Shown piece after piece: positions 13,672 to 25,980 of a stretch of DNA of 64,000 nucleotides. Within the stretch, counting starts at the first letter, position 1; every line of letters starts with the position of its first letter. The stretch spans positions 24,415,795 to 24,479,794 of the forward strand of contig CM044858.1 of the NCBI GenBank assembly GCA_024500155.1, in the 5' to 3' direction. Source of the stretch: Chenopodium formosanum. Lineage: Eukaryota > Streptophyta > Magnoliopsida > Caryophyllales > Amaranthaceae. The position numbers and the translations under genes were made by a program. The notes beneath the pieces are model-generated. The model did not search any database and was not told the DNA's origin. It saw only the letters and a program-made list of their open reading frames with translations.

Positions 13672-15730
13672 AAAAGCTTTGTTTGAATGTGTTTGACTTT
13701 TGTTTGACTCAATTAGCTTTGTTGAATGTGTTTGTCTTTGATTTGACTTAATTAGCATTGTGGAATGCAATTGACTTTCATCTGATTCAAAAAGCTTTGT
13801 TTGAATTTATTTGACTTTCATTTGATTCTAAAAGCTTTGTTTAAAGTGTTTGACTTTCATTTGACTCAGTTAGCTTAGTTGAATGCATTTGACTTTCATT
13901 TTATTCAAAAAGCTTTGTTTGAATGTGTTTGACTTTTGTTTGACTCAATTAGCTTTATTGATTGTGTTTGACTTTCATTTGACTTAATTATCATTGTGGA
14001 ATGCAATTGACTTTCATCTGATTCAAAAAGCTTTGTTTGAATGTATTTGACTTTCATTTGATTCTAAAAGCATTGTTCAAAGTGTTTGACTTTCATTTGA
14101 CTCGATTTGCTTAGTTGAATGCATTTGACTTTCATTTATTCAAAAAGCTTTGTTTAAATGTGTTTGACTTTCGTTTGACTCAATTAGCTTTGTTGATTGT
14201 GTTTCACTTTATTTGACTCAATTAGCATTGTGTAATGCAATTGACTTTCATTTGATTCAAAAAGCTTTGTTTGAATGTATTTGACTTTCATTTGATTCTA
14301 AAAGCTTTGTTGAAAGTGTTTGACTTTCATTCGACTTAATTAGCTTAGTTGAATGCATTTGACTTTCATTTGATTCAAAAAGCTTTGTTTGAATGTGTTT
14401 GAGTTTCTTTTGACTCAATTAGCTTTGTTGCTTGTGTTTGAATTTCATTTGACTCAATTAGTATTGTGGAATGCAATTGACTTTCATTTGACTCAATTAG
14501 CATTGTGAAAAGCAATTGAGTTTCATTTGATTCAAAAAGCTTTGTTTGAATGTATTTGACTTTCATTTGATTCTAAAAGCTTTGTTGAAAGTGTTTGACT
14601 TTCATTTGACTCATTAAGCTTTGTTGAATGCATTTGACTTTCATTTATTTCAAAAAGCTTTGTTTGAATGTGTTTAACTTTCATTTGACTCAATTAGCTT
14701 TGTTGAATTTGTTTGACTTTCATTTGACTCTATTAGCATTGTGGAATGCAATTGACTTTCATTTGATTCAAAAAGCTTTGTTTGAATGTATTTAACTTTT
14801 ATTTGATTCTAAAAGCTTTGTTGAAAGTGTTTGACTTTCATTTGACTCAATTAGATTTGTTGAATGCGTTTGACTTTCATTTTATTCAAAAAGCTTTGTT
14901 TGAATGTGTTTGACTTTAAGTTGACTAAATTAGCTTTGTTGAATGTGTTTGACTTTCATTGACTCAATTAGCATTGAGAAATGCAATTGACTTTCGTTGG
15001 ATTCAAAAAGCTTTGTTTGAATGTGTTTGACTTTCATTTGACTCAATTAGCTTTGTTTAAAGTGTTTGACTTTCATTTGACTCAATTAGCATTGTGGAAT
15101 GCAATTGACTTTCATTTGATTCAAAAAGCTTTGTTTGAATGTGTTTGACTTTCATTTGGCTCAATTAGCTTAGTTGAATGGGTTTTACTTTCATTTGACT
15201 CAATTAGCATTGTGGAATGCAATGAACTTTCATTTGATTCAAAAAGCTTTGTTTGAATCTATTTGACTTTCATTTGATTCTAAAAGCTTTGTTGAAAGTG
15301 CTTGACTTTCATTCGACTTAATTAGCTTAGTTGAATGCATTTGACTTTCATTTGATTCAAAAAGCTTTATTTGAATGTGTTTGAGTTTCGTTTGACTCAA
15401 TTAGCTTTGTTGCTTGTGTTTGACTTTCATTTGACTCAATTAGCATTGTGGAATGCAATTGACTTTCATTTGACTCAATTAGCATTGTGAAAAGCAATTG
15501 ACTTTCATTTGATTCAAAAAGCTTTGTTTGAATGTATTTGACTTTCATTTGATTCTAAAAGCTTTGTTGAAAGTGTTTGACTTTCATTTGACTCATTAAG
15601 TTTTGTTGAATGCATTTGACTTTCATTTATTTCAAAAAGCTTTGTTTGAATGTGTTTAACTTTCATTTGACTCAATTAGCTTTGTTGAATTTGTTTGACT
15701 TTCATTTGACTCTATTAGCATTGTGGAATG

Positions 15731-16580
15731 CAATTGACTTTCATTTGATTCAAAAAGCTTTGTTTGAATGTATTTGACTTTCATTTGATTCTAAAAGCTT
15801 TGTTGAAAGTGTTTGACTTTCATTTGACTCAATTAGATTTGTTGAATGCGTTTGACTTTCATTTTATTCAAAATGCTTTGTTTGAATGTGTTTGAATTTA
15901 AGTTGACTAAATTAGCTTTGTTGAATGTGTTTGACTTTCATTTGACCCAATTAACATTGGGAAATGCAATTGACTTTCATTTGATTCAAAAAGCTTTGTT
16001 TGAATGTATTTGACTTTCATTTGATTCTAAAAGCTTTGTTGAAAGTGTTTGACTTTCATTTGACTCAACTAGATTTGTTGAATGCGTTTGACTTTCATTT
16101 TATTCAAAAAGCTTTGTTTGAATGTGTTTGACTTTAAGTTGACTAAATTAGCTTTGTTGAATGTGTTTGACTTTCATTTGACTCAATTAGCATTGGGAAA
16201 TGCAATTGACTTTCATTTGATTCAAAAAGCTTTGTTTGAATGTATTTGACTTTCATTTGATTCTAAAAGCTTTGTTGAAAGTGTTTGACTTTCATTTGAC
16301 TCAATTAGATTTGTTGAATGCGTTTGACTTTCATTTTATTCAAAAAGCTTTGTTTGAATGTGTTTGACTTTAAGTTGACTAAATTAGCTTTGTTGAATGT
16401 GTTTGACTTTCATTTGACTCAATTAGCATTGGGAAATGCAATTGACTTTCATTTGATTCAAAAAGCTTTGTTTGAATGTATTTGACTTTCATTTGATTCT
16501 AAAAGCTTTGTTGAAAGTGTTTGACTTTCATTTGACTCAATTAGATTTGTTAATTACGTTTGACTTTCATTTTATTCAAA
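15731..16580. repeat. 236-bp six-monomer higher-order repeat, regular run
   Basis: The same monomer junction (GCAATTGACTTTCATTTGAT leading into a GTATTTGAC tail) recurs at 15731, 15967, 16203 and 16439, exactly 236 bp apart. The order inside the unit is A (39), B (40), C (39), D (39), E (40), F (39), where D carries GATTTGTTGAATGCG, E carries TTTTATTCAAAAAGC and F carries TTTAAGTTGACTAAATTAGC. This is the clearest view of the higher-order unit. Elsewhere units are shuffled or truncated. An extra 236-bp unit is also inserted at about 22394-22629 relative to its sister copy. Confidence 0.92.
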
Positions 16581-16719
16581 AAGCTTTGTTTGAATATGTT
16601 TGAGTTTCGTTTGACTCAATTAGCTTTGTTGCTTGTGTTTGACTTTCATTTGACTCAATTAGCATTGTGGAATGCAATTGACTTTCATTTGACTCAATTA
16701 GCATTGTGAAAAGCAATTG

Positions 16720-19700
16720 ACTTTCATTTGATTCAAAAAGCTTTGTTTGAATGTATTTGACTTTCATTTGATTCTAAAAGCTTTGTTGAAAGTGTTTGAC
16801 TTTCATTTGACTCATTAAGCTTTGTTGAATGCATTTGACTTTCATTTATTTCAAAAAGCTTTGTTTGAATGTGTTTAACTTTCATTTGACTCAATTAGCT
16901 TTGTTGAATTTGTTTGACTTTCATTTGACTCTATTAGCATTGTGGAATGCAATTGACTTTCATTTGATTCAAAAAGCTTTGTTTGAATGTATTTGACTTT
17001 CATTTGATTCTAAAAGCTTTGTTGAAAGTGTTTGACTTTCATTTGACTCAATTAGATTTGTTGAATGCGTTTGACTTTCATTTTATTCAAATAGCTTTGT
17101 TTGAATGTGTTTGACTTTAAGTTGACTAAATTAGCTTTGTTTAATGTGTTTGACTTTCATTTGACTCAATTAACATTGTCGAATGCAATTGACTTTCATT
17201 TGATTCAAAAAGCTTTGTTTGACTGTGTTTGACTTTTATTTGATTCTAAAAGCTTTGTTGAAAGTGTTTGACTTTCATTTGACTAAATTAGCTTTGTTGA
17301 ATGTGCTTGATTTTCATTTGATTAAATTAGCACTGTGCAATGCAATTGACTTTCATTTGATTCAAAAAGCTTAGTTTGAATGTATTTGACTTTCATTTGA
17401 TTCTAAAAGATTTGTTGAAAGTGTTTGACTTTCATTTGACTCAATTAGCTTAGTTTATTGCATTTGACTTTCATTTGATTCAAAAAGCTTTGTTTGAATG
17501 TGTTTGAATTTCGTTTGACTCAATTAGCTTTGTTGATTGTGTTTGACTTTCATTTGACAGAATTTGAATTATGGAATGCAATTGACTTTTATTTGATTCA
17601 AAAAGCTTTGTTTGAATGTATTTGACTTTCATTTGATTCTAAAAGCTTTATGGAAAGTGTTTGACTTTCATTTGACTCAATTAGCTCTGTTAAATGCATT
17701 TGACTTTCATTTGATTCAAAAAGCTTTGTTTGAATGTGTTTAACTTTAATTTGACTCAATTAGCTTTGATGAATGTGTTTGACTTTCATTTGACTCAATT
17801 AGAATTGTGGAATGCAATTGACTTTCATTTGATTCAAAATGCTTTGTTTGAATGTATTTGACTTTCATTTGATTCTCAAAGCTTTTTTGAAAGTGTTTGA
17901 CTTTCATTTGACTCCATTAGATTTGTTGAATGCGTTTGACTTTCATCTTATTAAAAAAGCTTTGTTTGAATGTGTTTGACTTTAAGCTGACTAAATTAGC
18001 TTTATTGAATGTGTTTCACTTTCATTTGACTCAATTAGCATTGGGAAATGCAATTGAATTTCATTTGATTCAAAAAGCTTTGTTTGAATGTGTTTGACTT
18101 TCATTTGACTCAATTAGCATTGTGGAATCCAATTGACTTTCATTTAGTTCAAAAAGCTTTGTTTGAACGGATTTGACTTTCATTTGAATCTAAAAGCTTT
18201 GTTGAAAGTGTTTGACTTTCGTTTGACTCAATTAGCTTTGTCGAATGAATTTGACTTTCATTTGATTCAAAAAGCTTTGTTTGAATGTGTTTGACTTTCA
18301 TTTGACTCAATTAGCTTTGTGGAATGCAATTGACTTTCATTTGACTTAATTAGCATTGTGAAAAGCAATTGACTTTCATTTGATTCAAAAAGCTTTGTTG
18401 AAAGTGTTTGACTTTCATTTGACTCATTAAGCTTTGTTGAATGCATTTGACTTTCATTTATTTCAAAAAGCTTTGTTTGAATGTGTTTAACTTTGATTTG
18501 ACTCAATTAGCTTTGTTGAATTTGTTTGACTTTCATTTGACTCTATTAGCACTGTGGAATGCAATTGACTTTCATTTGATTCAAAAAGCTTTGTTTGAAT
18601 GTATTTGACTTTCATTTGATTCTTAAAGCTTTGTTGAAAGTGTTTGACTTTCATTTGACTCAATTAGATTTGTTGAATGCGTTTGACTTTCATTTTATTC
18701 AAAAAGCTTTGTTTGAATGTGTTTGACTTTCAGTTGACTGAATTAGCTTTGTTGAATGTGTTTGACTTTCATTTGACTCATTTAGCATTAGGAAATGCAA
18801 TTGACTTTCATTGGATTCAAAAAGTTTTGTTTGAATGTGTTTGACTTTCATTTGACTCAATTAGCTTTGTTGAAAGTGTTTGACTTTCATTTGACTCAAT
18901 TAGCATTGTGGAATGCATTTGACTTTCATTTGATTCAAAAAGCTTTGTTTAAATGTATTTGACTTTCATTTGATTCTAAAAGCTTTGTTGAAAGTGCTTG
19001 ACTTTCATTTGACTCAGTTAGCTTAGTTGAATGCATTTGACTTTCATTTTATTCAAAAAGCTTCGTTGGAATGTGTTTGACTTTTGTTTGACTCAATTAG
19101 CTTTGTTGGAAGTGTTTGACTTTCATTTGACTCAATTAGCATTGGGAAATGCAATTGACTTTCATTTGATTTAAAAAACTTCGTTTGAATGCATTTGACT
19201 TTCATTTTATTCAAAAAGCTTCGTTTGAATGGATTTGACTTTTATTTGATTCTAAAAGCTTTGTTGAAAATGTTTGACTTTCATTTAACTCAATTAGCTT
19301 TGTTGAATGCATTTGAATCTCATTTGATTAAAAAAGCTTTGTTTGAATGTGTTTGAGTTTCGTTTGACTCAATTAGCTTTGTTGAATGTGTTTGACTTTT
19401 ATTTGACTCAATTAGCATCGTGGAATGCAATTGACTTTTATTTGATTAAAAAAGCTTTGTTTGAATGTATTTGACTTTCATTTGATTCTAAAAGCATTGT
19501 CGAAAGTGTTTGACTTTCATTTGACTCAGTTAGCTTAGTTGAATGCATTTGACTTTCATTTTATTCAAAAAGCTTCGTTTGAATGTGATTGACTTTTGTT
19601 TGACTCAATTAGCTTTGTTGATTGTGTTTGACTGTCATTTGACTTAATTAGCATTGTGGAATGCAATTGACTTTCATCTTATTCAAAACCTTTGTTTGAA

Positions 19701-22700
19701 TGTATTTGACTTTCATTTGATTCTAAAAGCTTTGTTGAAAGTGTTTGACTTTCATTTGACTCAGTTAGCTTAGTTGAATGCATTTGACTTTCATTTTATT
19801 CAAAAAGCTTCATTTGAATGTGTTTGACTTTTGTTTGACTCAATTAGCTTTGTTGAATGTGTTTGACTTTCATTTGACTTAATTAGCATTGTGGAATGCA
19901 ATTGACTTTCATCTTATTCAAAAACTTTGTTTGAATGTATTTGACTTTCATTTGATTCTAAAAGCTTTGTTGAAAGTGTTTGACTTTCATTTGACTTAGT
20001 TAGCTTAGTTGAATGCATTTGACTTTCATTTTATTCAAAAAGCTTCATTTGAATGTGTTTGACTTTTGTTTGACTCAATTAGCTTTGTTGAATGTGTTTG
20101 ACTTTCATTTGACTCAGTTAGCTTAGTTAAATGCATTTGACTTTCATTTTATTTAAAAACCTTTGTTTGAATGTGTTTGACTTTTGTTTGACTCAATTAG
20201 CTTTATTGATTGTGTTTGACTTTCATTTGACTTAATTAGCATTGTGGAATGCAATTGACTTTCATCTGATTCAAAAAGCTTTGTTTGAATGTATTTGACT
20301 TTCATTTGATTCTAAAAGCTTTGTTCAAAGTGTTTGACTTTCATTTGACTCAATTTCTTAGTTGAATGCATTTGACTTTCATTTGATTCAAAAAGCTTTA
20401 TTTGAATGTGTTTGACTTTCGTTTGACTATATTAGCTTTGTTGATTGTGTTTGACTTTAATTTGACTCAATTAGCATTGTGTAATGCAATTGACTTTCAT
20501 TTGATTCAAAAAGCTTTGTTTGAATGTATTTGACTTTCATTTGATTCTAAAAGCTTTGTTGAAAGTGTTTGACTTTCATTTGACTCATTAAGCTTTGTTA
20601 AATGCATTTGACTTTCATTTATTTCAAAAAGCTTTGTTTGAATGTGTTTAACTTTCATTTGACTCAATTAGCTTTGTTGAATTTGTTTGACTTTCATTTG
20701 ACTCTATTAGCATTGTGGAATGCAATTGACTTTCATTTGATTCAAAAAGCTTTGTTTGAATGTATTTGACTTTCATTTGATTCTAAAAGCTTTGTTGAAA
20801 GTGTTTGACTTTCATTTGACTCAATTAGATTTGTTGAATGCGTTTGACTTTCATTTTATTCAAAAAGCTTTGTTTGAATGTGTTTGATTTTAAGTTGACT
20901 AAATTAGCTTTGTTTAATGTGTTTGACTTTCATTTGACTCAATTAGCATTGTCGAATGCAATTGACTTTCATTTGATTCAAAAAGCTTTGTTTGACTGTG
21001 TTTGACTTTCATTTGACTAAATTAGCTTTGTTGAATGTGCTTGATTTTCATTTGATTAAATTAGCACTGTGCAATGCAATTGACTTTCATTTGATTCAAA
21101 AAGCTTAGTTTGAATGTATTTGACTTTCATTTGATTCTAAAAGATTTGTTGAAAGTGTTTGACTTTCATTTGACTCAATTAGCTTAGTTGAATGCATTTG
21201 ACTTTCATTTGATTCAAAAAGCTTTGTTTGAATGTGTTTGAATTTCGTTTGACTCAATTAGCTTTGTTGATTGTGTTTGACTTTCATTTGACAGAATTTG
21301 AATTATGGAATGCAATTGACTTTTATTTGATTCAAAAAGCTTTGTTTGAATGTATTTGACTTTCATTTGATTCTAAAAGCTTTATGGAAAGTGTTTGACT
21401 TTCATTTGACTCAATTAGCTTTGTTAAATTCATTTGACTTTCATTTGATTCAAAAAGCTTTGTTTGAATGTGTTTAACTTTAATTTGACTCAATTAGCTT
21501 TGATGAATGTGTTTGACTTTCATTTGACTCAATTAGAATTGTGGAATGCAATTGACTTTCATTTGATTCAAAATGCTTTGTTTGAATGTATTTGACTTTC
21601 ATTTGATTCTCAAAGCTTTTTTGAAAGTGTTTGACTTTCATTTGACTCAATTAGATTTGTTGAATGCGTTTGACTTTCATCTTATTAAAAAAGCTTTGTT
21701 TGAATGTGTTTGACTTTAAGCTGACTAAATTAGCTTTATTGAATGTGTTTCACTTTCATTTGACTCAATTAGCATTGGGAAATGCAATTGTATTTCATTT
21801 GATTCAAAAAGCTTTGTTTGAATGTGTTTGACTTTCATTTGACTCAATTAGCATTGTGGAATCCAATTGACTTTCATTTAGTTCAAAAAGCTTTGTTTGA
21901 ACGGATTTGACTTTCATTTGACTCAATTAGCTTTGTCGAATGAATTTGACTTTCATTTGATTCAAAAAGCTTTGTTTGAATGTGTTTGACTTTCATTTGA
22001 CTCAATTAGCTTTATGGAATGCAATTGACTTTCATTTGACTTAATTAGCATTGTGAAAAGCAATTGACTTTCATTTGATTCAAAAAGCTTTGTTGAAAGT
22101 GTTTGACTTTCATTTGACTCATTAAGCTTTGTTGAATGCATTTGACTTTCATTTATTTCAAAAAGCTTTGTTTGAATGTGTTTAACTTTCATTTGACTCA
22201 ATTAGCTTTGTTGAATTTGTTTGACTTTCATTTGACTCTATTAGCACTGTGGAATGCAATTGACTTTCATTTGATTCAAAAAGCTTTGTTTGAATGTATT
22301 TGACTTTCATTTGATTCTTAAAGCTTTGTTGAAAGTGTTTGACTTTCATTTGACTCAATTAGATTTGTTGAATGCGTTTGACTTTCATTTTATTCAAAAA
22401 GCTTTGTTTGAATGTGTTTGACTTTCAGTTGACTGAATTAGCTTTGTTGAATGTGTTTGACTTTCATTTGACTCATTTAGCATTGGGAAATGCAATTGAC
22501 TTTCATTTGATTCAAAAAGCTTTGTTTGAATGTATTTGACTTTCATTTGATTCTTAAAGCTTTGTTGAAAGTGTTTGACTTTCATTTGACTCAATTAGAT
22601 TTGTTGAATGCGTTTGACTTTCATTTTATTCAAAAAGCTTTGTTTGAATGTGTTTGACTTTCAGTTGACTGAATTAGCTTTGTTGAATGTGTTTGACTTT

Positions 22701-24500
22701 CATTTGACTCATTTAGCATTGGGAAATGCAATTGACTTTCATTGGATTCAAAAAGCTTTGTTTGAATGTGTTTGACTTTCATTTGACTCAATTAGCTTTG
22801 TTGAAAGTGTTTGACTTTCATTTGACTCAATTAGCATTGTGGAATGCATTTGACTTTCATTTGATTCAAAAAGCTTTGTTTAAATGTATTTGACTTTCAT
22901 TTGATTCTAAAAGCTTTGTTGAAAGTGCTTGACTTTCATTTGACTCAGTTAGCTTAGTTGAATGCATTTGACTTTCATTTTATTCAAAAAGCTTCGTTGG
23001 AATGTGTTTGACTTTTGTTTGACTCAATTAGCTTTGTTGGAAGTGTTTGACTTTCATTTGACTCAATTAGCATTGGGAAATGCAATTGACTTTCATTTGA
23101 TTTAAAAAGCTTCGTTTGAATGCATTTGAGTTTTATTTTATTCAAAAAGCTTCGTTTGAATGGATTTGACTTTTATTTGATTCTAAAAGCTTTGTTGAAA
23201 ATGTTTGACTTTCATTTAACTCAATTAGCTTTGTTGAATGCATTTGAATCTCATTTGATTAAAAAAGCTTTGTTTGAATGTGTTTGAGTTTCGTTTGACT
23301 CAATTAGCTTTGTTGAATGTGTTTGACTTTTATTTGACTCAATTAGCATTGTGGAATGCAATTGACTTTTATTTGATTAAAAAAGCTTTGTTTGAATGTA
23401 TTTGACTTTCATTTGATTCTAAAAGCATTGTCGAAAGTGTTTGACTTTCATTTGACTCAGTTAGCTTAGTTGAATGCATTTGACTTTCATTTTATTCAAA
23501 AAGCTTCGTTTGAATGTGATTGACTTTTGTTTGACTCAATTAGCTTTGTTGAATGTGTTTGACTGTCATTTGACTTAATTAGCATTGTGGAATGCAATTG
23601 ACTTTCATCTTATTCAAAACCTTTGTTTGAATGTATTTGACTTTCATTTGATTCTAAAAGCTTTGTTGAAAGTGTTTGACTTTCATTTGACTCAGTTAGC
23701 TTAGTTGAATGCATTTGACTTTCATTTTATTCAATAAGCTTCATTTGAATGTGTTTGACTTTTGTTTGACTCAATTAGCTTTGTTGAATGTGTTTGACTT
23801 TCATTTGACTTAATTAGCATTGTGGAATGCAATTGACTTTCATCTTATTCAAAAGCTTTGTTTGAATGTATTTGACTTTCATTTGATTCTAAAAGCTTTG
23901 TTGAAAGTGTTTGACTTTCATTTGACTTAGTTAGCTTAGTTGAATGCATTTGACTTTCATTTTATTCAAAAAACTTCATTTGAATGTGTTTGACTTTTGT
24001 TTGACTCAATTAGCTTTGTTGAATGTGTTTGACTTTCATTTGACTCAGTTAGCTTAGTTAAATGCATTTGACTTTCATTTTATTTAAAAACCTTTGTTTG
24101 AATGTGTTTGACTTTTGTTTGACTCAATTAGCTTTATTGATTGTGTTTGACTTTCATTTGACTTAATTGGCATTGTGGAATGCAATTGACTTTCATCTGA
24201 TTCAAAAAGCTTTGTTTGAATGTATTTGACTTTCATTTGATTCTAAAAGCTTTGTTCAAAGTGTTTGACTTTCATTTGACTCAATTTCTTAGTTGAATGC
24301 ATTTGACTTTCATTTGATTCAAAAAGCTTTATTTGAATGTGTTTGACTTTCGTTTGACTATATTAGCTTTGTTGATTGTGTTTGACTTTAATTTGACTCA
24401 ATTAGCATTGTGTAATGCAATTGACTTTCATTTGATTCAAAAATCTTTGTTTGAATGTATTTGACTTTCATTTGATTCTAAAAGCTTTGTTGAAAGTGTT
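16720..24500. repeat. Tandem segmental duplication of 3.7-3.9 kb ending at the retrotransposon
   Basis: Copy 1 is about 16720-20490 and copy 2 about 20490-24500. The offset is about 3773 bp at the start, 3695 bp at 18267 against 21962, and 3931 bp at 20201 against 24132. The changes are explained by monomer-register indels: loss of about two monomers near 21010 and gain of one 236-bp unit at 22394-22629. Shared rare variants include GAACGGATTTGAC, GACTGAATTAGC and CGTTGGAATG. Copy 2 is interrupted by the retrotransposon at 24516. A third relative of the 18.5-20.5 kb part lies at about 48.6-50.6 kb. Confidence 0.85.
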
Positions 24501-24511
24501 GACTTTCATTT

Positions 24512-24516
24512 GACTC
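24512..24516. repeat. Target-site duplication, left copy
   Basis: GACTC directly abuts the LTR terminus. The same five bases follow the other LTR at 35149-35153. Five bp is the usual duplication for plant Ty1/copia elements. Removing the element and one GACTC restores a normal TTTGACTCAATTAGC monomer. Confidence 0.96.
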
Positions 24517-24659
24517 TGTTGTTTCAATGAATACTACAAGAAGGGGGGGTTGAATTGTAGTATGAGAGTTTAGCCAAACTTTTTGCGGAATTAAAATTAA
24601 GTTAGCTAAAGGAACTGAGAGATTAACTAAAGGAACTAAAGAATGCAAGAGAGATTTTA

Positions 24660-24699
24660 CGTGGAAAACTCCTTGGCCCTAACAAGGAGAAAAACCACG
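24660..24699 (-). other. U5 stem-loop (3' LTR copy)
   Basis: Arms CGTGG/CCACG and CTCCTTG/CAAGGAG pair around a 7-nt loop, with an A-rich internal bulge on both sides. It matches the copy at 33863-33902. It lies in the transcribed part of the LTR in element orientation. The role is unknown; an RNA structure in the leader or near the transcript end is an inference. Confidence 0.7.
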
Positions 24700-24827
24700 A
24701 CCACTTGGGATTTTGGGAAAAGAATCTTCACTATAATAGGGCAAATGATCCTATTACAAGCTAAAGACTCAAACTCAAGTTCCTCTACGAACTTGAGACC
24801 CTGAGGAACAAGTCACCCAACTTGTTA

Positions 24828-25019
24828 CTCTTCTCTTCTCTTTCTCTCTTCTCACTTCTCTGTTCTCTCTTCTCTTTCTCTGTTCTCTGTTCTCTTTCTC
24901 TGTTCTCTCTTCTCTTTCTCTTCTCTTTCTCTTCTCTTTCTCTTTTCTCTTTCTCTTCTCTTTCTCTTTTCTCTTTCTCTTCTCTTTCTCTTCTCTTTCT
25001 CTTTTCTCTTCTCTTTCTC
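24828..25019. repeat. TTCTC/TTTCTC microsatellite in 3' LTR
   Basis: A 192-bp pure pyrimidine-rich tract of TTCTC and TTTCTC units broken by a few G and A. In element RNA it reads as GAGAA repeats. It is one 11-bp unit longer than the 5' LTR copy, so it is the least stable part of the LTR. Apparent charged ORFs (Arg-Glu-Lys repeats) across it are low-complexity artefacts. Confidence 0.93.
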
Positions 25020-25199
25020 ATACACAAATGTTCACTCGAACTTCCCCATTCTCCAATTACAACTCGAAAGAAAAACAAACTCTAGTATAAGAACATTAAG
25101 AACACTCTAATCAACTTATGTGGAATTGGACGCTTGACTCAATTAAAAGCTTGAAAACTTATGTGAGCAAGGACAAGTTTTTCCAACAGAAACCAAGAG

Positions 25200-25209
25200 C
25201 TATTTATAG
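25200..25209 (-). promoter_or_regulatory. TATA box (3' LTR copy)
   Basis: CTATAAATAG on the minus strand, identical to the 5' LTR copy at 34392-34401. In this LTR it would drive outward transcription toward lower coordinates, into the satellite at 24516, if active. Confidence 0.7.
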
Positions 25210-25671
25210 ATCACAAAACGCCTTGGAAAAACTTCATTGTGCTGCAAACCCATTACGCCACTACTCATGCCCACTAAGAAGATCATGTCCCTTAATTTAA
25301 GGAACCATGAACTCCTCAATTTTGCAGAACCACGACTTGATGAAGAACGTGGGAGAGTAGGCCGCAAGTTTTGGAAAACAAGGTGATTTTATTTTTTCAG
25401 AAGATAATTTCGAAAATAGGAAAATAAAATAAAATCTTTTTGCACAAGATATTTTCGAAATTCAGAAAGAAATAAAATCCCTTTCAAAAGATAAACGTTT
25501 TAGATTGCAACCGTTTTCCTAAAAACTAGCATGCACAATTTTATCTTCTTAGACCAATTCCACACAGATTTTTCGAGTGCCATTTAATATCTTATACTTA
25601 CATAAATCCTAAAATATAAAAATATATTTAGTCTTCATGTTCTCTGATGAAGCTTCTACTCCGAGGCTTCT

Positions 25672-25789
25672 GTTCCTTGGAAGGAACTTCTCTTCTCTGG
25701 TGATGCTTCTTCTCTGAAGCTTCTGTTCCCTGAGGGAACCTTCTCTTCTCCAGTCTTCATTTCTGAAGCGCCAGTTCCTGTGAGGGAAC
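25672..25789. promoter_or_regulatory. Three GTTCC-GGAAC palindromes in U3 (3' LTR copy)
   Basis: GTTCCTTGGAAGGAAC (25672-25687), GTTCCCTGAGGGAAC (25725-25739) and GTTCCTGTGAGGGAAC (25774-25789) sit in degenerate repeats about 50 bp apart that also share GAAGCTTC-like segments. Position upstream of the TATA box in element orientation fits an enhancer. The binding protein is unknown. Confidence 0.55.
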
Positions 25790-25928
25790 TCTTCTTTTTG
25801 GATAACTTTGTTTCTGGCTTTCCTGTTCCTCATGGTATCTTTGCTCGACACTTAATTCTCCTAGTCTTTGCACTGATCACACACTCAAACAATCAAGCCT
25901 TTATTAGTATGTAAGTAAGTGAGGTTGT

Positions 25929-25980
25929 GTCATCATCAAAATCATTAAGTCCAACAATATTCCCCCTTTTTGATGATGAC
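25929..25980 (-). other. Inverted repeat framing the polypurine tract and LTR junction
   Basis: GTCATCATCAAAA at 25929-25941 (inside the LTR) and TTTTGATGATGAC at 25968-25980 (internal side) are perfect 13-bp inverted arms. The 26-nt loop holds most of the polypurine tract and the LTR terminus. Only this LTR junction has both arms; the outer LTR end at 35121-35133 has one arm. It may fold in genomic RNA near the site of plus-strand priming (inference). Confidence 0.8.
25957..25971 (-). other. Polypurine tract (plus-strand primer)
   Basis: On the minus strand the sequence AAAAAGGGGGAATAT directly precedes the LTR terminus TGTTGG. The A5G5 core next to TGTTGG is typical of SIRE relatives. It marks the site where RNase H would leave the plus-strand DNA primer. 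Confidence 0.9.

Larger units (their letters stand above)
1..24516. repeat. Satellite DNA array, left arm (39/40-bp monomers)
   Basis: Continuous tandem repeat running off the left edge of the window. Each monomer opens with TTGACTTTCATTTGA and is 39 or 40 bp long. Class 1 continues CTCAATTAGC followed by TTTG or ATTG (39 bp). Class 2 continues TTCAAAAAGCTTTG (usually 40 bp) or TTCTAAAAGCTTTG (39 bp). Monomer tails are also typed: GGAATGCAA, GAATGTAT, GAAAGTGT, GAATGCAT or GAATGTGT. About 620 monomers fit in this arm. Composition is strongly AT-rich and CpG-poor. I see no gene, tRNA or rRNA. The only non-satellite sequence in this arm is the 42-bp island at 13630. The family is not one I can name. 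Confidence 0.97.
24517..25956 (-). repeat. 3' LTR (1440 bp)
   Basis: Direct repeat of 33720-35148, ending in the short inverted termini TGTTG/CAACA. It carries the same TATA box, TTCTC tract, U5 hairpin and U3 palindromes as the 5' LTR. It is 11 bp longer because the TTCTC tract has one extra unit. Short ORFs inside it are present in both LTRs only because the LTRs are copies, and are not called as genes. Confidence 0.97.

Noticed and set aside
1..24516. Many minus- and plus-strand ORFs of 60-104 residues in the satellite
   Set aside because: They are periodic in 13 residues, overlap the repeat exactly, recur with every duplication and have no domain. They follow from the 39-bp period lacking stops in one frame.
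24785..25085. ORFs on both strands over the TTCTC tract (also at 33978-34282)
   Set aside because: Low-complexity products (Arg-Glu-Lys or Leu-Phe-Ser repeats) of a microsatellite.
25118..25851. 60- and 80-residue ORFs inside the LTR (also at 34310-35043)
   Set aside because: Present twice only because LTRs are duplicates; no domain, and located in LTR control sequence.
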